In this document: positions 37,299 to 46,206 of the stretch, piece after piece
Position numbering within the stretch: the stretch's first letter is position 1
How the letters are laid out: each line of letters opens with the position of its first letter
Assembly: GCF_003605645.1 (NCBI RefSeq)
Contig: NZ_QVMU01000014.1
Span: forward strand, 47,496-111,495
DNA: 64,000 nucleotides
DNA from: Vibrio sinensis
GTDB lineage: Bacteria; Pseudomonadota; Gammaproteobacteria; Enterobacterales; Vibrionaceae
Direction of reading: 5' to 3'
The notes under the pieces: generated by a model
What the model saw: only the letters and a program-made list of their open reading frames with translations
Told to the model about the DNA's origin: nothing
Database searches by the model: none
Position numbers and translations under genes: made by a program

Positions 37299-38087
37299 CT
37301 ACAGCGTCTGTAAATATTGTTTCGGAGACAAACCGAATAACTGAGTAAATCTCTGGCTAAAACGTTCCTGTGATTGATAACCACATGCCAAAGAAAGCTC
37401 TAGCTGATTATCGATCCCCTCCTGCATTAGCCCAAGAGCATGGTTCATTCTAACGCTCACCAACACATCTCTAAATCGAGTATTTTCCAACTTAAGCCGA
37501 CGAATGAGCGTTGCACGGCTCATCGAGAAATGATGGCTTGCACGTTCAATGCTATGTTCATCATCCGGGCTCTTACTCAAGTAATGCATCACTTGCTGAC
37601 AAAAAGAGGCTGATTTGTGGGGAAATAAACGATGTAAATAACCTTGTTCAGCCAGTTGCTGATAAAGCACAAACAACCATTGCTCCTGAGTCTCAACACT
37701 AAATAGATCAAGGTTAAGTGATGAAAGGATCTTTAGTGTCTCACTGAGCGCTTTGTTCACAGCAACATACTGACGTTCTTGTGTCGCAACCTTGGCACTT
37801 TGCTCTAGCAAAGCCTCTGTGGGTTGCACAAAGAAGCTCAACTGCATTGAAAAAAACAGTTCGTTCGCCGGCATATTTTCAAATGCTAATGTATCGTTGG
37901 CCGCAGCCAGTAATAGCCATTTGTTATCGATATCAACAGCTTCTTGAGAACCAAACAAACGTTTACAACCTGTCGTTACCCAGATGATGCAAGGAGCAAG
38001 CATCGTCACGTTACGAATACTCTGCTTTTGTTGCCCTCGGTAATAACTCATAGTGTACGCTTTACGCGTTGCGTTTAACTGACCCAC
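37299..38087 (-). CDS. AraC/XylS-family transcriptional regulator
   Basis: 262 residues if started at the GTG at 38087 (GAGG nine bases upstream); a TTG at 38108 and an ATG at 38051 are alternatives. The N-terminal two thirds is a cupin-like sensing domain; the last 100 residues are the double helix-turn-helix DNA-binding domain, with HHFSMSRATLIRRLK as the first recognition unit and LACGYQSQERFSQRFTQLFGLSP ending in the family signature. It lies 21 bp after the PEBP gene on the same strand, so the two are probably cotranscribed. Target unknown. Confidence 0.85.
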   Translation of the reverse strand: MGQLNATRKAYTMSYYRGQQKQSIRNVTMLAPCIIWVTTGCKRLFGSQEAVDIDNKWLLLAAANDTLAFENMPANELFFSMQLSFFVQPTEALLEQSAKVATQERQYVAVNKALSETLKILSSLNLDLFSVETQEQWLFVLYQQLAEQGYLHRLFPHKSASFCQQVMHYLSKSPDDEHSIERASHHFSMSRATLIRRLKLENTRFRDVLVSVRMNHALGLMQEGIDNQLELSLACGYQSQERFSQRFTQLFGLSPKQYLQTL

Positions 38088-38129
38088 AATGATTGCCCTC
38101 GATAACAAATGAACTATTTTACCCGTACC

Positions 38130-38663
38130 TTAATTTACATACGTAGCAGTAAGTGTCGATTTTTCTAGTGCCATGCTGTTAAGCATAAAGCCAGCCAGCG
38201 CAGGAGAGGCATTCGCATCCAACTCTAATTTTTCAGTCGGTAACGCAAATACGGTAAATTGGTATCTATGCATACCTGCACCTTTTGGTGGGCATACGCC
38301 GCCAAATGCATGCTGGCCATAATCGTTACGAAGCTCTAATGCACCCACCTTTTCCATATCCACGCCTTTAGCCAGTTCAGTTACATTTGCTGGGATATTA
38401 ACTGTACTCCAGTGCCACCAACCGCTTCCTGTCGGTGCATCTGGGTCAAAGGCAGTAATGGCGAAACTTTTTGTACCGGCTGGGACATCATTCCATGCTA
38501 ACTGAGGCGATACATTTCCACCATCACAACCAAAACCGTTATAAACAAATTCTTTTGCCATTAACTGGCCTTCATGAATGTCTGTACTGGTTAGTTCTAG
38601 GGCGTTAGCCGCCGTTGATGCGAAAGCGCTAGCCGCAATTAATGCAAGAATTGAAGTTTTCAT
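38130..38663 (-). CDS. YbhB/YbcL-family PEBP protein, exported
   Basis: 177 residues with a signal peptide (to about residue 21, STAANA). The phosphatidylethanolamine-binding-protein fold is marked by SFAITAFDPDAPTGSGWWHW (ligand-pocket DPDAP and the WHW motif) and KGAGMHRYQFTVFALP. Bacterial members are named Raf-kinase-inhibitor-like by homology only; a clear role is not known. Cys residues in FGCDGG and GVCPP could form a disulfide in the periplasm. First gene of a two-gene unit with the AraC regulator. Confidence 0.9.
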   Translation of the reverse strand: MKTSILALIAASAFASTAANALELTSTDIHEGQLMAKEFVYNGFGCDGGNVSPQLAWNDVPAGTKSFAITAFDPDAPTGSGWWHWSTVNIPANVTELAKGVDMEKVGALELRNDYGQHAFGGVCPPKGAGMHRYQFTVFALPTEKLELDANASPALAGFMLNSMALEKSTLTATYVN

Positions 38664-38882
38664 AGTATTCCTTTGAATCTAACTGAATGAAGAGTGAAGA
38701 ACTCCATATTAACGCTACCCCGCGAGGCAATCACAACAATAAGTATCTATGTTGACCTAATTTACGCAAACATTGATACTTACTGTATAAATAGCTTTTC
38801 AATTTCACCATACTCCTTGTCACACCGCTATCGCATTAATATACTCGGGCCTCTTTTCTATCACGCACATCAATTAGTCACT

Positions 38883-39587
38883 ATGAACAAAAGCTTACTT
38901 ACCAATATCATTGCGTTAGCATTACTTGCGGGTGGTTATCAAGCAAACAACCAACTTGCTTTCTACGCGGGCTTATTTGCTTTCTCGGGTGCCATCACCA
39001 ACTGGCTTGCCATCCATATGCTGTTTGAAAAAGTCCCAGGTTTATATGGTTCAGGCGTCATTCCAGCTCGATTCGAAGAGTTTAAAGCAGCAATTAAACA
39101 TCTGATGATGGAACAGTTTTTTAGTGACGAAAATATCGATAGGTTCTTAAATAAAGAGATGGTCGGCGGAAAGGCTCTTAACCTAGAACCGGTTATTTCA
39201 AAAATCGACTTCAACTCGACATTCGATTCGCTAGTAGAAGTGATTAATAACTCATCATTTGGCGGCATGTTGGCTATGTTTGGTGGTAGCGAAGCGCTCC
39301 AGCCACTAAAACAACCTTTTGTCGAAAAGATGCAAGATGCCATTATCGACATTAGTCAAAGTGATGCTGTTAAAGACGCATTAAAAGAGCAGTTCGAAGC
39401 TCCTGCTATGATGGATGAAATTAAAGCTAATATTGAAAACATCATTGACCAGCGCCTAAGCGAATTGACACCAAAACTCGTCAAAGAGATCATTCAAACT
39501 ATGATTAAAGAGCACCTTGGTTGGTTGGTCGTTTGGGGTGGGGTATTCGGTGGCCTAATTGGTATCGCCTCGTCATTCTTCGCGTAA
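38883..39587 (+). CDS. DUF445-family membrane protein
   Basis: 234 residues from the ATG at 38883, followed at once by a hydrophobic helix; the frame upstream to 38694 is out of keeping with the family. Two N-terminal membrane segments (about 5-45) with GAITNWLAIHMLFEKVPGLYGSG, the DUF445/YheB signature, a helical middle, and a C-terminal membrane helix (LGWLVVWGGVFGGLIGIASSFF). Function of the family is unknown. Single gene with its own terminator. Confidence 0.8.
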   Translation: MNKSLLTNIIALALLAGGYQANNQLAFYAGLFAFSGAITNWLAIHMLFEKVPGLYGSGVIPARFEEFKAAIKHLMMEQFFSDENIDRFLNKEMVGGKALNLEPVISKIDFNSTFDSLVEVINNSSFGGMLAMFGGSEALQPLKQPFVEKMQDAIIDISQSDAVKDALKEQFEAPAMMDEIKANIENIIDQRLSELTPKLVKEIIQTMIKEHLGWLVVWGGVFGGLIGIASSFFA

Positions 39588-39605
39588 CCGATACAGAATT
39601 CTAAA

Positions 39606-39645
39606 CCAACAACGGGAAGCTATGGCTTCCCGTTGTTGGTTATAA
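39606..39645 (+). terminator. Strong hairpin terminator after the DUF445 gene
   Basis: A perfect 15-bp stem (CCAACAACGGGAAGC, 39606-39620, with its complement at 39625-39639) and a TATG loop, followed by TTATAAT. It also lies just beyond the end of the convergent Lrp-type gene. Confidence 0.8.
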
Positions 39646-39656
39646 TGTTCGTTTCA

Positions 39657-40133
39657 TTAAACCCCAGCTATCAATTCTGGATCAACACCAAAGCTGGTTT
39701 TGGTTTCTTCAATAACAAATTCACTGCGAGTTTGAATAACACCCGGTAATGTACTCAAAATCACCGACATGAAATGTTGATAAGCTTTCATGTTTTTAAC
39801 CCGTACTTTGATCATGGTATCAAAGTCACCAGATAGAGAGTAACACGCCTCTATTTCTGGAATAGGTTTCACTGCTTGGGAAAATTTTTCAAAATTAGAA
39901 AAGTAAGTTTGATCTAAGCGAATATGAATAAAAACCTGTACATCAAGCCCCAATTTATCGGGGTTTAGCTCTGCATGGTAGCCCTTGATATAGTCCTCTT
40001 TTTCAAGACGTTTAACCCTCTCAGAACAAGGGGATGTCGTTAAGTTAACACGCTTGGCAAGCTCCACAATAGGCAACCTCCCATTAGCATGTAAAACCCG
40101 CAAGATCTCACGATCAATTCTATCAAGTTCCAT
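39657..40133 (-). CDS. Lrp/AsnC-family transcriptional regulator
   Basis: 158 residues from MELDRIDREILRVLHANGRL at 40133; the reading upstream to 40160 adds nine non-family residues. N-terminal winged HTH (IVELAKRVNLTTSPCSERVKRLE, about 22-44) and C-terminal RAM ligand domain (EACYSLSGDFDTMIKVRVKN). Feast/famine regulators of this size respond to amino acids. It is near putP/putA and the CtlX-like gene, so an amino-acid catabolic target is reasonable but unproved. Confidence 0.9.
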   Translation of the reverse strand: MELDRIDREILRVLHANGRLPIVELAKRVNLTTSPCSERVKRLEKEDYIKGYHAELNPDKLGLDVQVFIHIRLDQTYFSNFEKFSQAVKPIPEIEACYSLSGDFDTMIKVRVKNMKAYQHFMSVILSTLPGVIQTRSEFVIEETKTSFGVDPELIAGV

Positions 40134-40224
40134 TATTTGTACATCAAATGCGTCCAACAATACTAGTCATCATAACTGAGTACTCAACAAAGAAAACTAA
40201 GTCATCGAGGAACTGAGGGGGGCA

Positions 40225-40452
40225 TCAAGCTGCTTTTGCATCAGAGTAAGGCGTTGTGGTGTGCTCATTTTGGTTATTACAACCTCGGCAAAAATACTGA
40301 CGTTCCATTTTGACGTAGTGTGCCCCTTGAAAGACGGTAGAAACAAAACTCACAAATGCATGAATGACTGACTCATGTTCTTGCTCACAGCGTTTCATGA
40401 TCACTTTATGTTCAGTTCCCTTGCTGCAACAATCACAGTACATTCGTGGCAT
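40225..40452 (-). CDS. Small zinc-ribbon protein of unknown function
   Basis: 75 residues, start preceded by AGGAGATAAGACC. Two paired cysteine sets, CDCC with a following His/Cys (MKRCEQEH) and FCRGC, bracket a short helical middle, as in small treble-clef or zinc-ribbon proteins. No other domain. It sits alone between the Lrp-type regulator and putP. No known function. Confidence 0.72.
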   Translation of the reverse strand: MPRMYCDCCSKGTEHKVIMKRCEQEHESVIHAFVSFVSTVFQGAHYVKMERQYFCRGCNNQNEHTTTPYSDAKAA

Positions 40453-40568
40453 GGTCTTATCTCCTCAAATCAAACATTCACTTTAGTGGACACATTAAGC
40501 TGGAATATGTTCCGTACCGCGAAACTTTTCGAGCCAAACTGTGATCTGAATAGGATAAAAATCGTGCA

Positions 40569-40598
40569 AAATAAAGAAGCCCTGCTAGGCAGGGCTTC
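40569..40598 (-). terminator. putP: Rho-independent terminator of the put operon
   Basis: GAAGCCCTGC and GCAGGGCTTC, a perfect 10-bp stem with a 3-nt loop (40576-40598), followed on the minus strand by TTTATTTTG. It lies about 20 bp after the putP stop. Confidence 0.88.
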
Positions 40599-40618
40599 AA
40601 CGTTCGTAAAAATCTTAC

Positions 40619-42109
40619 TTACTTAAGTTCAATCAGTAATTTCTCAAACTTCTTAAATTGTGCTTTCACGGTTTCATCAGGCTCGCCAGTTAACAAGCTA
40701 ACACCCACAATCGCCAACGTTGAGAAAATCACCCCAGGGACGATTTCATACACATCAAATAAACCGCCAGTCAGTTGCTTCCAGACTACGATGGTGATAC
40801 CACCCACAATAATACCGGCAAGTGCACCATTTCGATTCATACGAGACCAGTAAAGGCTGAGAACAACAGCTGGACCAAATGCTGCACCGAATCCAGCCCA
40901 TGCATAAGAAACCAACCCTAATACGGTACTATCCGGTGTCATCGCTAGAATTAACGCCATAATAGAAATCGCGATAACCGCAAAGCGTCCGACCATTACG
41001 ACTTGTTCAGACGTCGCATCTTTATTCATTACTTGCTTATACAAATCTTCTGCTAGAGCAGAGGATGAAACCAACAGCTGTGAATCCGCCGTACTCATAA
41101 TCGCAGCCAAAATAGCCGCTAAAAGAATACCAGCGACTACAGGATGGAACATGGCGTTGACAAGAAGCATAAAGATTTTTTCGCCATCATCAATCGAGCC
41201 AATGTGCGAATTCGTCACATAAATCAGACCGACCAAACCAACCATCATGGCACCAGCCATTGAAAGCGCCGTCCAAACTACTGCGATACGACGCGCAGTG
41301 GTTAAGTCTTTATTTGAACGAGTTGCTTTAAAACGCGCAAGGATATGAGGTTGCCCAAAATAGCCCAAGCCCCACGCAACAAGTGAAATTATCGCTATTG
41401 CCGATAGAGGCTGCCCTTTCGCATCACTCCAAAACGTCAACAATTGAGGGTTAATCGCTTCTAACTGCGCAGCCACATCAGTAAAGCTACCTTGCATAGC
41501 GGCGATAGGCACAATCATTAATGCTGCTGACATCAACAAACCTTGAACTAAATCGGTCCAAGATACAGCCAAAAATCCACCAAATAGAGTATACGACACG
41601 ACACAAATAGTACCGATGATCACCGCTGTTGAGTATTCCAATCCAAAGACAGTTTCAAACAACTTACCACCAGCAACTAAGCCAGAACTGGTATAAAACA
41701 AGAAGAACAGCAAAATGAAAAATGCAGAAATGACTTGGATAAGTTTTGAGTTATCGTTAAATCGACGCGATAAAAACTCAGGAAGTGTTAATGAGTCAGT
41801 CGCGATACTATAAGTACGCAAACGCTTTGCATTAATAAGCCAGTTAAGCCAAGTACCCGCTAACAAGCCACCTGCTAACCAAAAAGCTTCAATACCAGCG
41901 GCATAAGCGTAACCAGGCAGACCTAGAAGCAACCAACCACTCATGTCTGACGCACCTGCAGATAAAGCCGCAGGCCAAGGTCCCAGTGAACGGCCACCTA
42001 GAAAGTAATCTGTCGAGCTTTTCGTTCGTTGATAAGCAACAACGCCAATCGCCAGCATCAGTATTAAATAGGCGATAAACGTTGTTGTAATAGCAAAGCT
42101 ATTTCCCAT
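40619..42109 (-). CDS. putP: Sodium/proline symporter PutP
   Basis: 496 residues with 13 predicted membrane helices, the size of the SSS-family proline symporters (E. coli PutP 502). It begins with FLGGRSLGPWPAALSAGASD, which carries the sodium- and proline-site residues of helix 2, and has AGILLAAILAAIMSTADSQL in helix 9. It imports proline with Na+ for the PutA-type enzyme encoded upstream. Last gene of the presumed putA - C-domain - putP operon; a 26-nt hairpin lies before it. Confidence 0.95.
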   Translation of the reverse strand: MGNSFAITTTFIAYLILMLAIGVVAYQRTKSSTDYFLGGRSLGPWPAALSAGASDMSGWLLLGLPGYAYAAGIEAFWLAGGLLAGTWLNWLINAKRLRTYSIATDSLTLPEFLSRRFNDNSKLIQVISAFFILLFFLFYTSSGLVAGGKLFETVFGLEYSTAVIIGTICVVSYTLFGGFLAVSWTDLVQGLLMSAALMIVPIAAMQGSFTDVAAQLEAINPQLLTFWSDAKGQPLSAIAIISLVAWGLGYFGQPHILARFKATRSNKDLTTARRIAVVWTALSMAGAMMVGLVGLIYVTNSHIGSIDDGEKIFMLLVNAMFHPVVAGILLAAILAAIMSTADSQLLVSSSALAEDLYKQVMNKDATSEQVVMVGRFAVIAISIMALILAMTPDSTVLGLVSYAWAGFGAAFGPAVVLSLYWSRMNRNGALAGIIVGGITIVVWKQLTGGLFDVYEIVPGVIFSTLAIVGVSLLTGEPDETVKAQFKKFEKLLIELK

Positions 42110-42146
42110 ATGTATTTTCCTCTTATATAGAAACGAGCTCCTTATT

Positions 42147-42172
42147 AAATCACCCTCTATAAAGGGTGATTT
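42147..42172 (-). other. Intercistronic hairpin before putP
   Basis: AAATCACCCT and AGGGTGATTT form a perfect 10-bp stem with a 6-nt loop between the PutA C-domain gene and putP. No useful T-tract. Likely sets mRNA stability or partial termination. Confidence 0.55.
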
Positions 42173-42181
42173 AAGCAGGAG

Positions 42182-42880
42182 TTAGTGGGTGTCATTACCA
42201 AGCTCAAGCAAGGTCGCATTTCCACCGACTGCGGTTATGTTTATTGTTCTTGTTCGCTCCGTAATGAATCGAAGCGATAAATGTGGATCATGTGCATTGG
42301 GTATTGCAGTCAAATCCGTTTCAGTAATGAAATTAACGATAGCGCCTTGGCGCTGGGCAAGCTGTTGATTGAGGCTTCGCTCCACCACCTCCTGACCAAT
42401 GTAGCCAACGCATCTAACGTCTGATTCCAATAACTGTTGATGTGCATCGTATGATGTCACTTGAACGAGGTTGGCATTGAGGGAAGAAGCTTCAATCCCC
42501 TTAGCCAACACCGTACAAAGATCATCATCATCGCTGCATAAAATAATGCTATTTCCTGCACACAATGCGGCCGTCAATTGTGCAATGACCGCTTGCTTAG
42601 CGAGCGCAGAGTGTTCGCTTTGAACAATCAGTACCACTCCTCGACCCGCGGTATACAACTCATTGGTTTCCCCGGTTGGGCCCACAAGATTATGTATCCG
42701 AGCTAAAAGCTCGTAAGCATGTTCGAGGTGGAATGAAACGACTGCTGCCAATTCGGGCTTAATTTCCGATAGGGCATGTTTAAGTGCCAATACGCTTTCA
42801 CTTTTCGAATCAAAATCGGTTAAATTCCAACTTTCCCATGCAGAGAAAGCATCAGAAAAACGAGTGACTTGATGAACCAT
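42182..42880 (-). CDS. Stand-alone C-terminal domain of PutA (ALDH-superfamily domain)
   Basis: 232 residues, start with AAGGAG eight bases upstream. The middle (GRGVVLIVQSEHSALAKQAV, AALCAGNSIILCSDDDD) is a Rossmann-like dehydrogenase-superfamily half without catalytic Cys/Glu. The C-terminus RTINITAVGGNATLLELG matches the conserved terminal motif of long PutA proteins (E. coli type: SINTAAAGGN-). The 1041-residue PutA next door ends at the ALDH domain; 1041 plus 232 is close to E. coli PutA (1320) without its DNA-binding domain. The gene is in a different frame from putA with its own ribosome-binding site. It likely completes the P5C channel/oligomer in trans. Direct alignment was not possible here. 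Confidence 0.75.
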   Translation of the reverse strand: MVHQVTRFSDAFSAWESWNLTDFDSKSESVLALKHALSEIKPELAAVVSFHLEHAYELLARIHNLVGPTGETNELYTAGRGVVLIVQSEHSALAKQAVIAQLTAALCAGNSIILCSDDDDLCTVLAKGIEASSLNANLVQVTSYDAHQQLLESDVRCVGYIGQEVVERSLNQQLAQRQGAIVNFITETDLTAIPNAHDPHLSLRFITERTRTINITAVGGNATLLELGNDTH

Positions 42881-42894
42881 GGTGTTTCTCCTTT

Positions 42895-45800
42895 CTAGGC
42901 ATTAGCAAAATGAAGTTGCGTGAAGCGATAAAGATAATGAGGACCACCTGCTTTTGGCCCGGTTCCAGATAAACCTTGGCCCCCAAACGGTTGGACACCA
43001 ACCACAGCCCCCACTTGATCACGATTGATGTAGCAGTTACCTACTCGTGCATGCTTTTCTATCCAACGATATGTCGTTTCATTTCGACTATGGATCCCCA
43101 TAGTTAAGCCAAAACCAGTTTGGTTTATTTGTTCAACGACATCCGTGAGTTCATTAGCCTTAAATCGAACAACATGAAGAATAGGGCCAAACTGCTCCTC
43201 TTTCAGACAGGTAATGTCTCTGATTTCAAACGCGCATGGCGCTACAAAATCACCATAGTCACACTCGTCCGCGAGGGTAAGTTGAGCAATTTTTTTCTCA
43301 GTAGAGAGCATCGTATCAATGTGCTTTTGTAATTTATCTTTCGCAGTTTGATCAATAACAGGCCCGACATCTGTTGAATGTAAGTAAGGTTTTCCGACAC
43401 TGAGTTCATCCATCGCACCTTGAATTAATGCAATGATGCGGTCAGCAATATCGTCTTGAACATAAAGTACACGTAGTGCACTACAACGTTGACCAGCAGA
43501 AGCAAAAGCTGAACGAATAACGTCTCGTACCACCTGTTCGGGTAGAGCGGTGCTGTCTACGATCATCGCATTTTGACCGCCCGTTTCCGCTATAAATGGC
43601 ACTGGTGCCGTCTCGCGACTTGCTAATGCTTGATTGATACGTTGTGCCGTTGGGGTCGATCCGGTAAAAGCAACACCTGCAATGGCTGGATGCGCAACCA
43701 ATGAAGCCCCTATTTCTGAGCCTTGTCCAAGCAATAACTGGACGGTTCCAGCAGGAAAACCCGCTTGCTCCATCAATTCAACTGCGCGTGCAGCAATCAG
43801 ACTGGTTTGTTCTGCTGGCTTAGCAATAACGGTATTTCCCGCAACCAGTGCTGCGCTCATTTGGCCAAGGAAGATTGCTAATGGAAAGTTCCATGGGCTA
43901 ATACAAACAAACACCCCTCGCCCTTGACGAGCAATCGTACGGCTTACACCATCAAACCCCACAACCTTGTTTGGTTCAAAATTATGGATCTGCTGTGCGT
44001 AATAACGACAAAAATCAACGGCTTCGCGTACTTCATCGATACCGTCATGAATCGTTTTACCCGCCTCTTGATGACATAGCGCCACCAATTCCGCTAAATT
44101 TTCTTCCAATAAGTCCGCTAAGTTGTTGAGTGCCAAAGATCGCACCGACTTATCACTATGTTTCCAAGACTCAAAAGCACGCTGGGCACCATCAATCGCT
44201 TCGGAAACATGATCAAGGCGAGAAAAGTGAACCTGTCCAACATTAATACGACGATCATAAGGCGCAGTTACCACAACATACGGTGATTCCTCCTTGATCA
44301 TGCTTCCGTTGACCCATTGACCATTAATGTACGGCGCAGCCTGCCATTGCTTATCCATGAATAAGCTAACTTGCTGCTCGAACGTGAGCGCTTCATGCTC
44401 GATATCAATATTAATACCACGAGAATTACGACGGTCGGGGAAGACATTGGTTGGCAAAGGGATTTGAGTATTGTTCAGTGTTTCGTAATGCAACAATAAA
44501 TCAACAGGGTGCTGAGTTAAGGTTTCAATAGGACAACGAGCATCAACTAAGCGATGTACAAATGAACTGTTCGCTCCGTTTTCTAGCAATCGACGAACCA
44601 AATATGGCAATAGATCCTTGTGGCTGCCTACTGGCGCATAAATACGAACAGATTGGCGATATTTCGCCATGACGTGATGATAAAGAGAATCGCCCATACC
44701 GTGTAAACGTTGAAATTCAAATTCATCGTGATGAGCCATGACAGCAATAGAAGTCACGGTTTGAGCATTGTGACTAGCAAACTGAGGGTAAATATTACCT
44801 CGTACTGCATCACTCAATAGAAAACGAGCACAGGCCAAATAGGCCACATCTGTCGCTTCTTTACGGGTATAGACTGGATAGTTTTCGTATCCAGCTTGCT
44901 GTGACCACTTGATTTCACTATCCCAATACGCGCCTTTCACTAACCGGAGTGGAATAAGGTCGCCTTGCTCGCGGGATAAGGCATTAAGCCAGACGAGTAC
45001 AGGTAATGCTCGCTTGGAATAAGCTTGAATGACAAGGCCAAACTTACCCCAGCCACGTACCATGTCACTTTGATAGACTTTTTTAAATAACTTCAATGAA
45101 AGCTCGAGGCGATCAGCCTCTTCCGCATCAATCGTAATAGCAACGTCCAACTCTATTGCACGTTCTAAAAGCTGCATCAAAGTCTGATACAGTTCCGTCA
45201 TGACTCGACTTTCATTGGAGACTTCATAACGCGGATGCAAAGCAGAAAGCTTAATTGATACAGAGGGTGCTGGACTTGTTTCCGCTCCATAGGTATCACG
45301 GCCGACCGCTTCAATTGCCATTAGATAATCTTTGAAGTATTTGTTTGAATCGGCAGTAGTTAGCGCAGCTTCACCCAACATGTCATAAGAATATGTAAAG
45401 CCCTGATCCCGCATCTCATGACCATTTTTTTGTGCTTCAGATATTGAGCGTCCCAACACAAATTGATGCCCCATCACTTTCATCGCTTGATGCATTGCTT
45501 TGCGAATGACGGGCTCGGACATCTTGTTGACCAGTCGATTGACTGCCTGCGTTGGGCTTGCCGTACTTCCATTAGGTAAACCCACGACCTTGCCGGTCAA
45601 CATCAGTCCCCATGTTGAAGCGTTAACAAATACAGAATCTGAATTTCTTAAATGAGATTTCCAATCAGCGACACTTAATTTATCGCGGATCAGTGAATCG
45701 GCAGTCGCAGCGTCAGGGATGCGCATTAATGCTTCAGCGAGGCACATTAACAAAATGCCCTCTTGGGTATCCAGACTATATTCCAACAATAAAGCATCTA

Positions 45801-46020
45801 TCATTTGAATCGATTTTTTATCGGCACGGATAGCCTTTATCAATTCCGTCGTTTGCTGGCTTATTTGCTGTTTTTCAGTATCACTTGGTACTGCCAGAGG
45901 CAATAGTTGGGTTAGCCATTGGGATTCATCCACCATATATAATGGCGAGATCAGTGACCACAACTCATCAAGCGAGCGCCCGATGAATTCGTCATTCAAC
46001 ACATCCGTTGCTGTAAACAT
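42895..46020 (-). CDS. putA: Bifunctional proline dehydrogenase / P5C dehydrogenase PutA (no DNA-binding domain)
   Basis: 1041 residues. No N-terminal ribbon-helix-helix domain, so it is not an autorepressor. Residues about 90-510 hold the FAD proline dehydrogenase barrel (RLVKGAYWDSEIK at 359-371, RLHGMGDSLY at about 438). Residues about 550-1030 form the aldehyde dehydrogenase with Glu812 (AETGGQN) and catalytic Cys846 (SAGQRCSALR). It oxidises proline to glutamate through P5C/glutamate semialdehyde at the inner membrane face, passing electrons to quinone and NAD+. The usual third domain of long PutA is missing and appears as the next gene. Confidence 0.95.
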   Translation of the reverse strand: MFTATDVLNDEFIGRSLDELWSLISPLYMVDESQWLTQLLPLAVPSDTEKQQISQQTTELIKAIRADKKSIQMIDALLLEYSLDTQEGILLMCLAEALMRIPDAATADSLIRDKLSVADWKSHLRNSDSVFVNASTWGLMLTGKVVGLPNGSTASPTQAVNRLVNKMSEPVIRKAMHQAMKVMGHQFVLGRSISEAQKNGHEMRDQGFTYSYDMLGEAALTTADSNKYFKDYLMAIEAVGRDTYGAETSPAPSVSIKLSALHPRYEVSNESRVMTELYQTLMQLLERAIELDVAITIDAEEADRLELSLKLFKKVYQSDMVRGWGKFGLVIQAYSKRALPVLVWLNALSREQGDLIPLRLVKGAYWDSEIKWSQQAGYENYPVYTRKEATDVAYLACARFLLSDAVRGNIYPQFASHNAQTVTSIAVMAHHDEFEFQRLHGMGDSLYHHVMAKYRQSVRIYAPVGSHKDLLPYLVRRLLENGANSSFVHRLVDARCPIETLTQHPVDLLLHYETLNNTQIPLPTNVFPDRRNSRGINIDIEHEALTFEQQVSLFMDKQWQAAPYINGQWVNGSMIKEESPYVVVTAPYDRRINVGQVHFSRLDHVSEAIDGAQRAFESWKHSDKSVRSLALNNLADLLEENLAELVALCHQEAGKTIHDGIDEVREAVDFCRYYAQQIHNFEPNKVVGFDGVSRTIARQGRGVFVCISPWNFPLAIFLGQMSAALVAGNTVIAKPAEQTSLIAARAVELMEQAGFPAGTVQLLLGQGSEIGASLVAHPAIAGVAFTGSTPTAQRINQALASRETAPVPFIAETGGQNAMIVDSTALPEQVVRDVIRSAFASAGQRCSALRVLYVQDDIADRIIALIQGAMDELSVGKPYLHSTDVGPVIDQTAKDKLQKHIDTMLSTEKKIAQLTLADECDYGDFVAPCAFEIRDITCLKEEQFGPILHVVRFKANELTDVVEQINQTGFGLTMGIHSRNETTYRWIEKHARVGNCYINRDQVGAVVGVQPFGGQGLSGTGPKAGGPHYLYRFTQLHFANA

Positions 46021-46039
46021 GCGTTTTCCTCAATCTCAT

Positions 46040-46057
46040 ACCTGAAAAATTTCAGGT
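46040..46057. promoter_or_regulatory. Palindrome just upstream of putA
   Basis: ACCTGAAA-AA-TTTCAGGT, a perfect 8+8 inverted repeat about 20 bp before the putA start. It could be an operator or a leader hairpin covering the ribosome-binding region; no known factor is assigned. Confidence 0.4.
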
Positions 46058-46106
46058 TTCCTACAATGGCTAGCAGTGTATTTTGAGGCCGAGAAGATTA
46101 CTTGTC

Positions 46107-46138
46107 AAAAACTCCGAGTTTTTTGCTAAAAACTGCGA
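46107..46138. promoter_or_regulatory. Direct repeats likely bound by the adjacent AraC-type regulator
   Basis: AAAAACTCCGA (46107-46117) and AAAAACTGCGA (46128-46138) match at 10 of 11 positions and start 21 bp apart, i.e. two helical turns, the spacing typical of AraC-family operators. They lie about 90-120 bp before putA. Binding by the 271-residue AraC protein encoded just upstream is inference. Confidence 0.5.
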
Positions 46139-46206
46139 TATTTAACAGAACTTAAACAAGATCACACCTAATGACGCAATGTTTTGTGCTGTATTTATTT
46201 TCCAAT

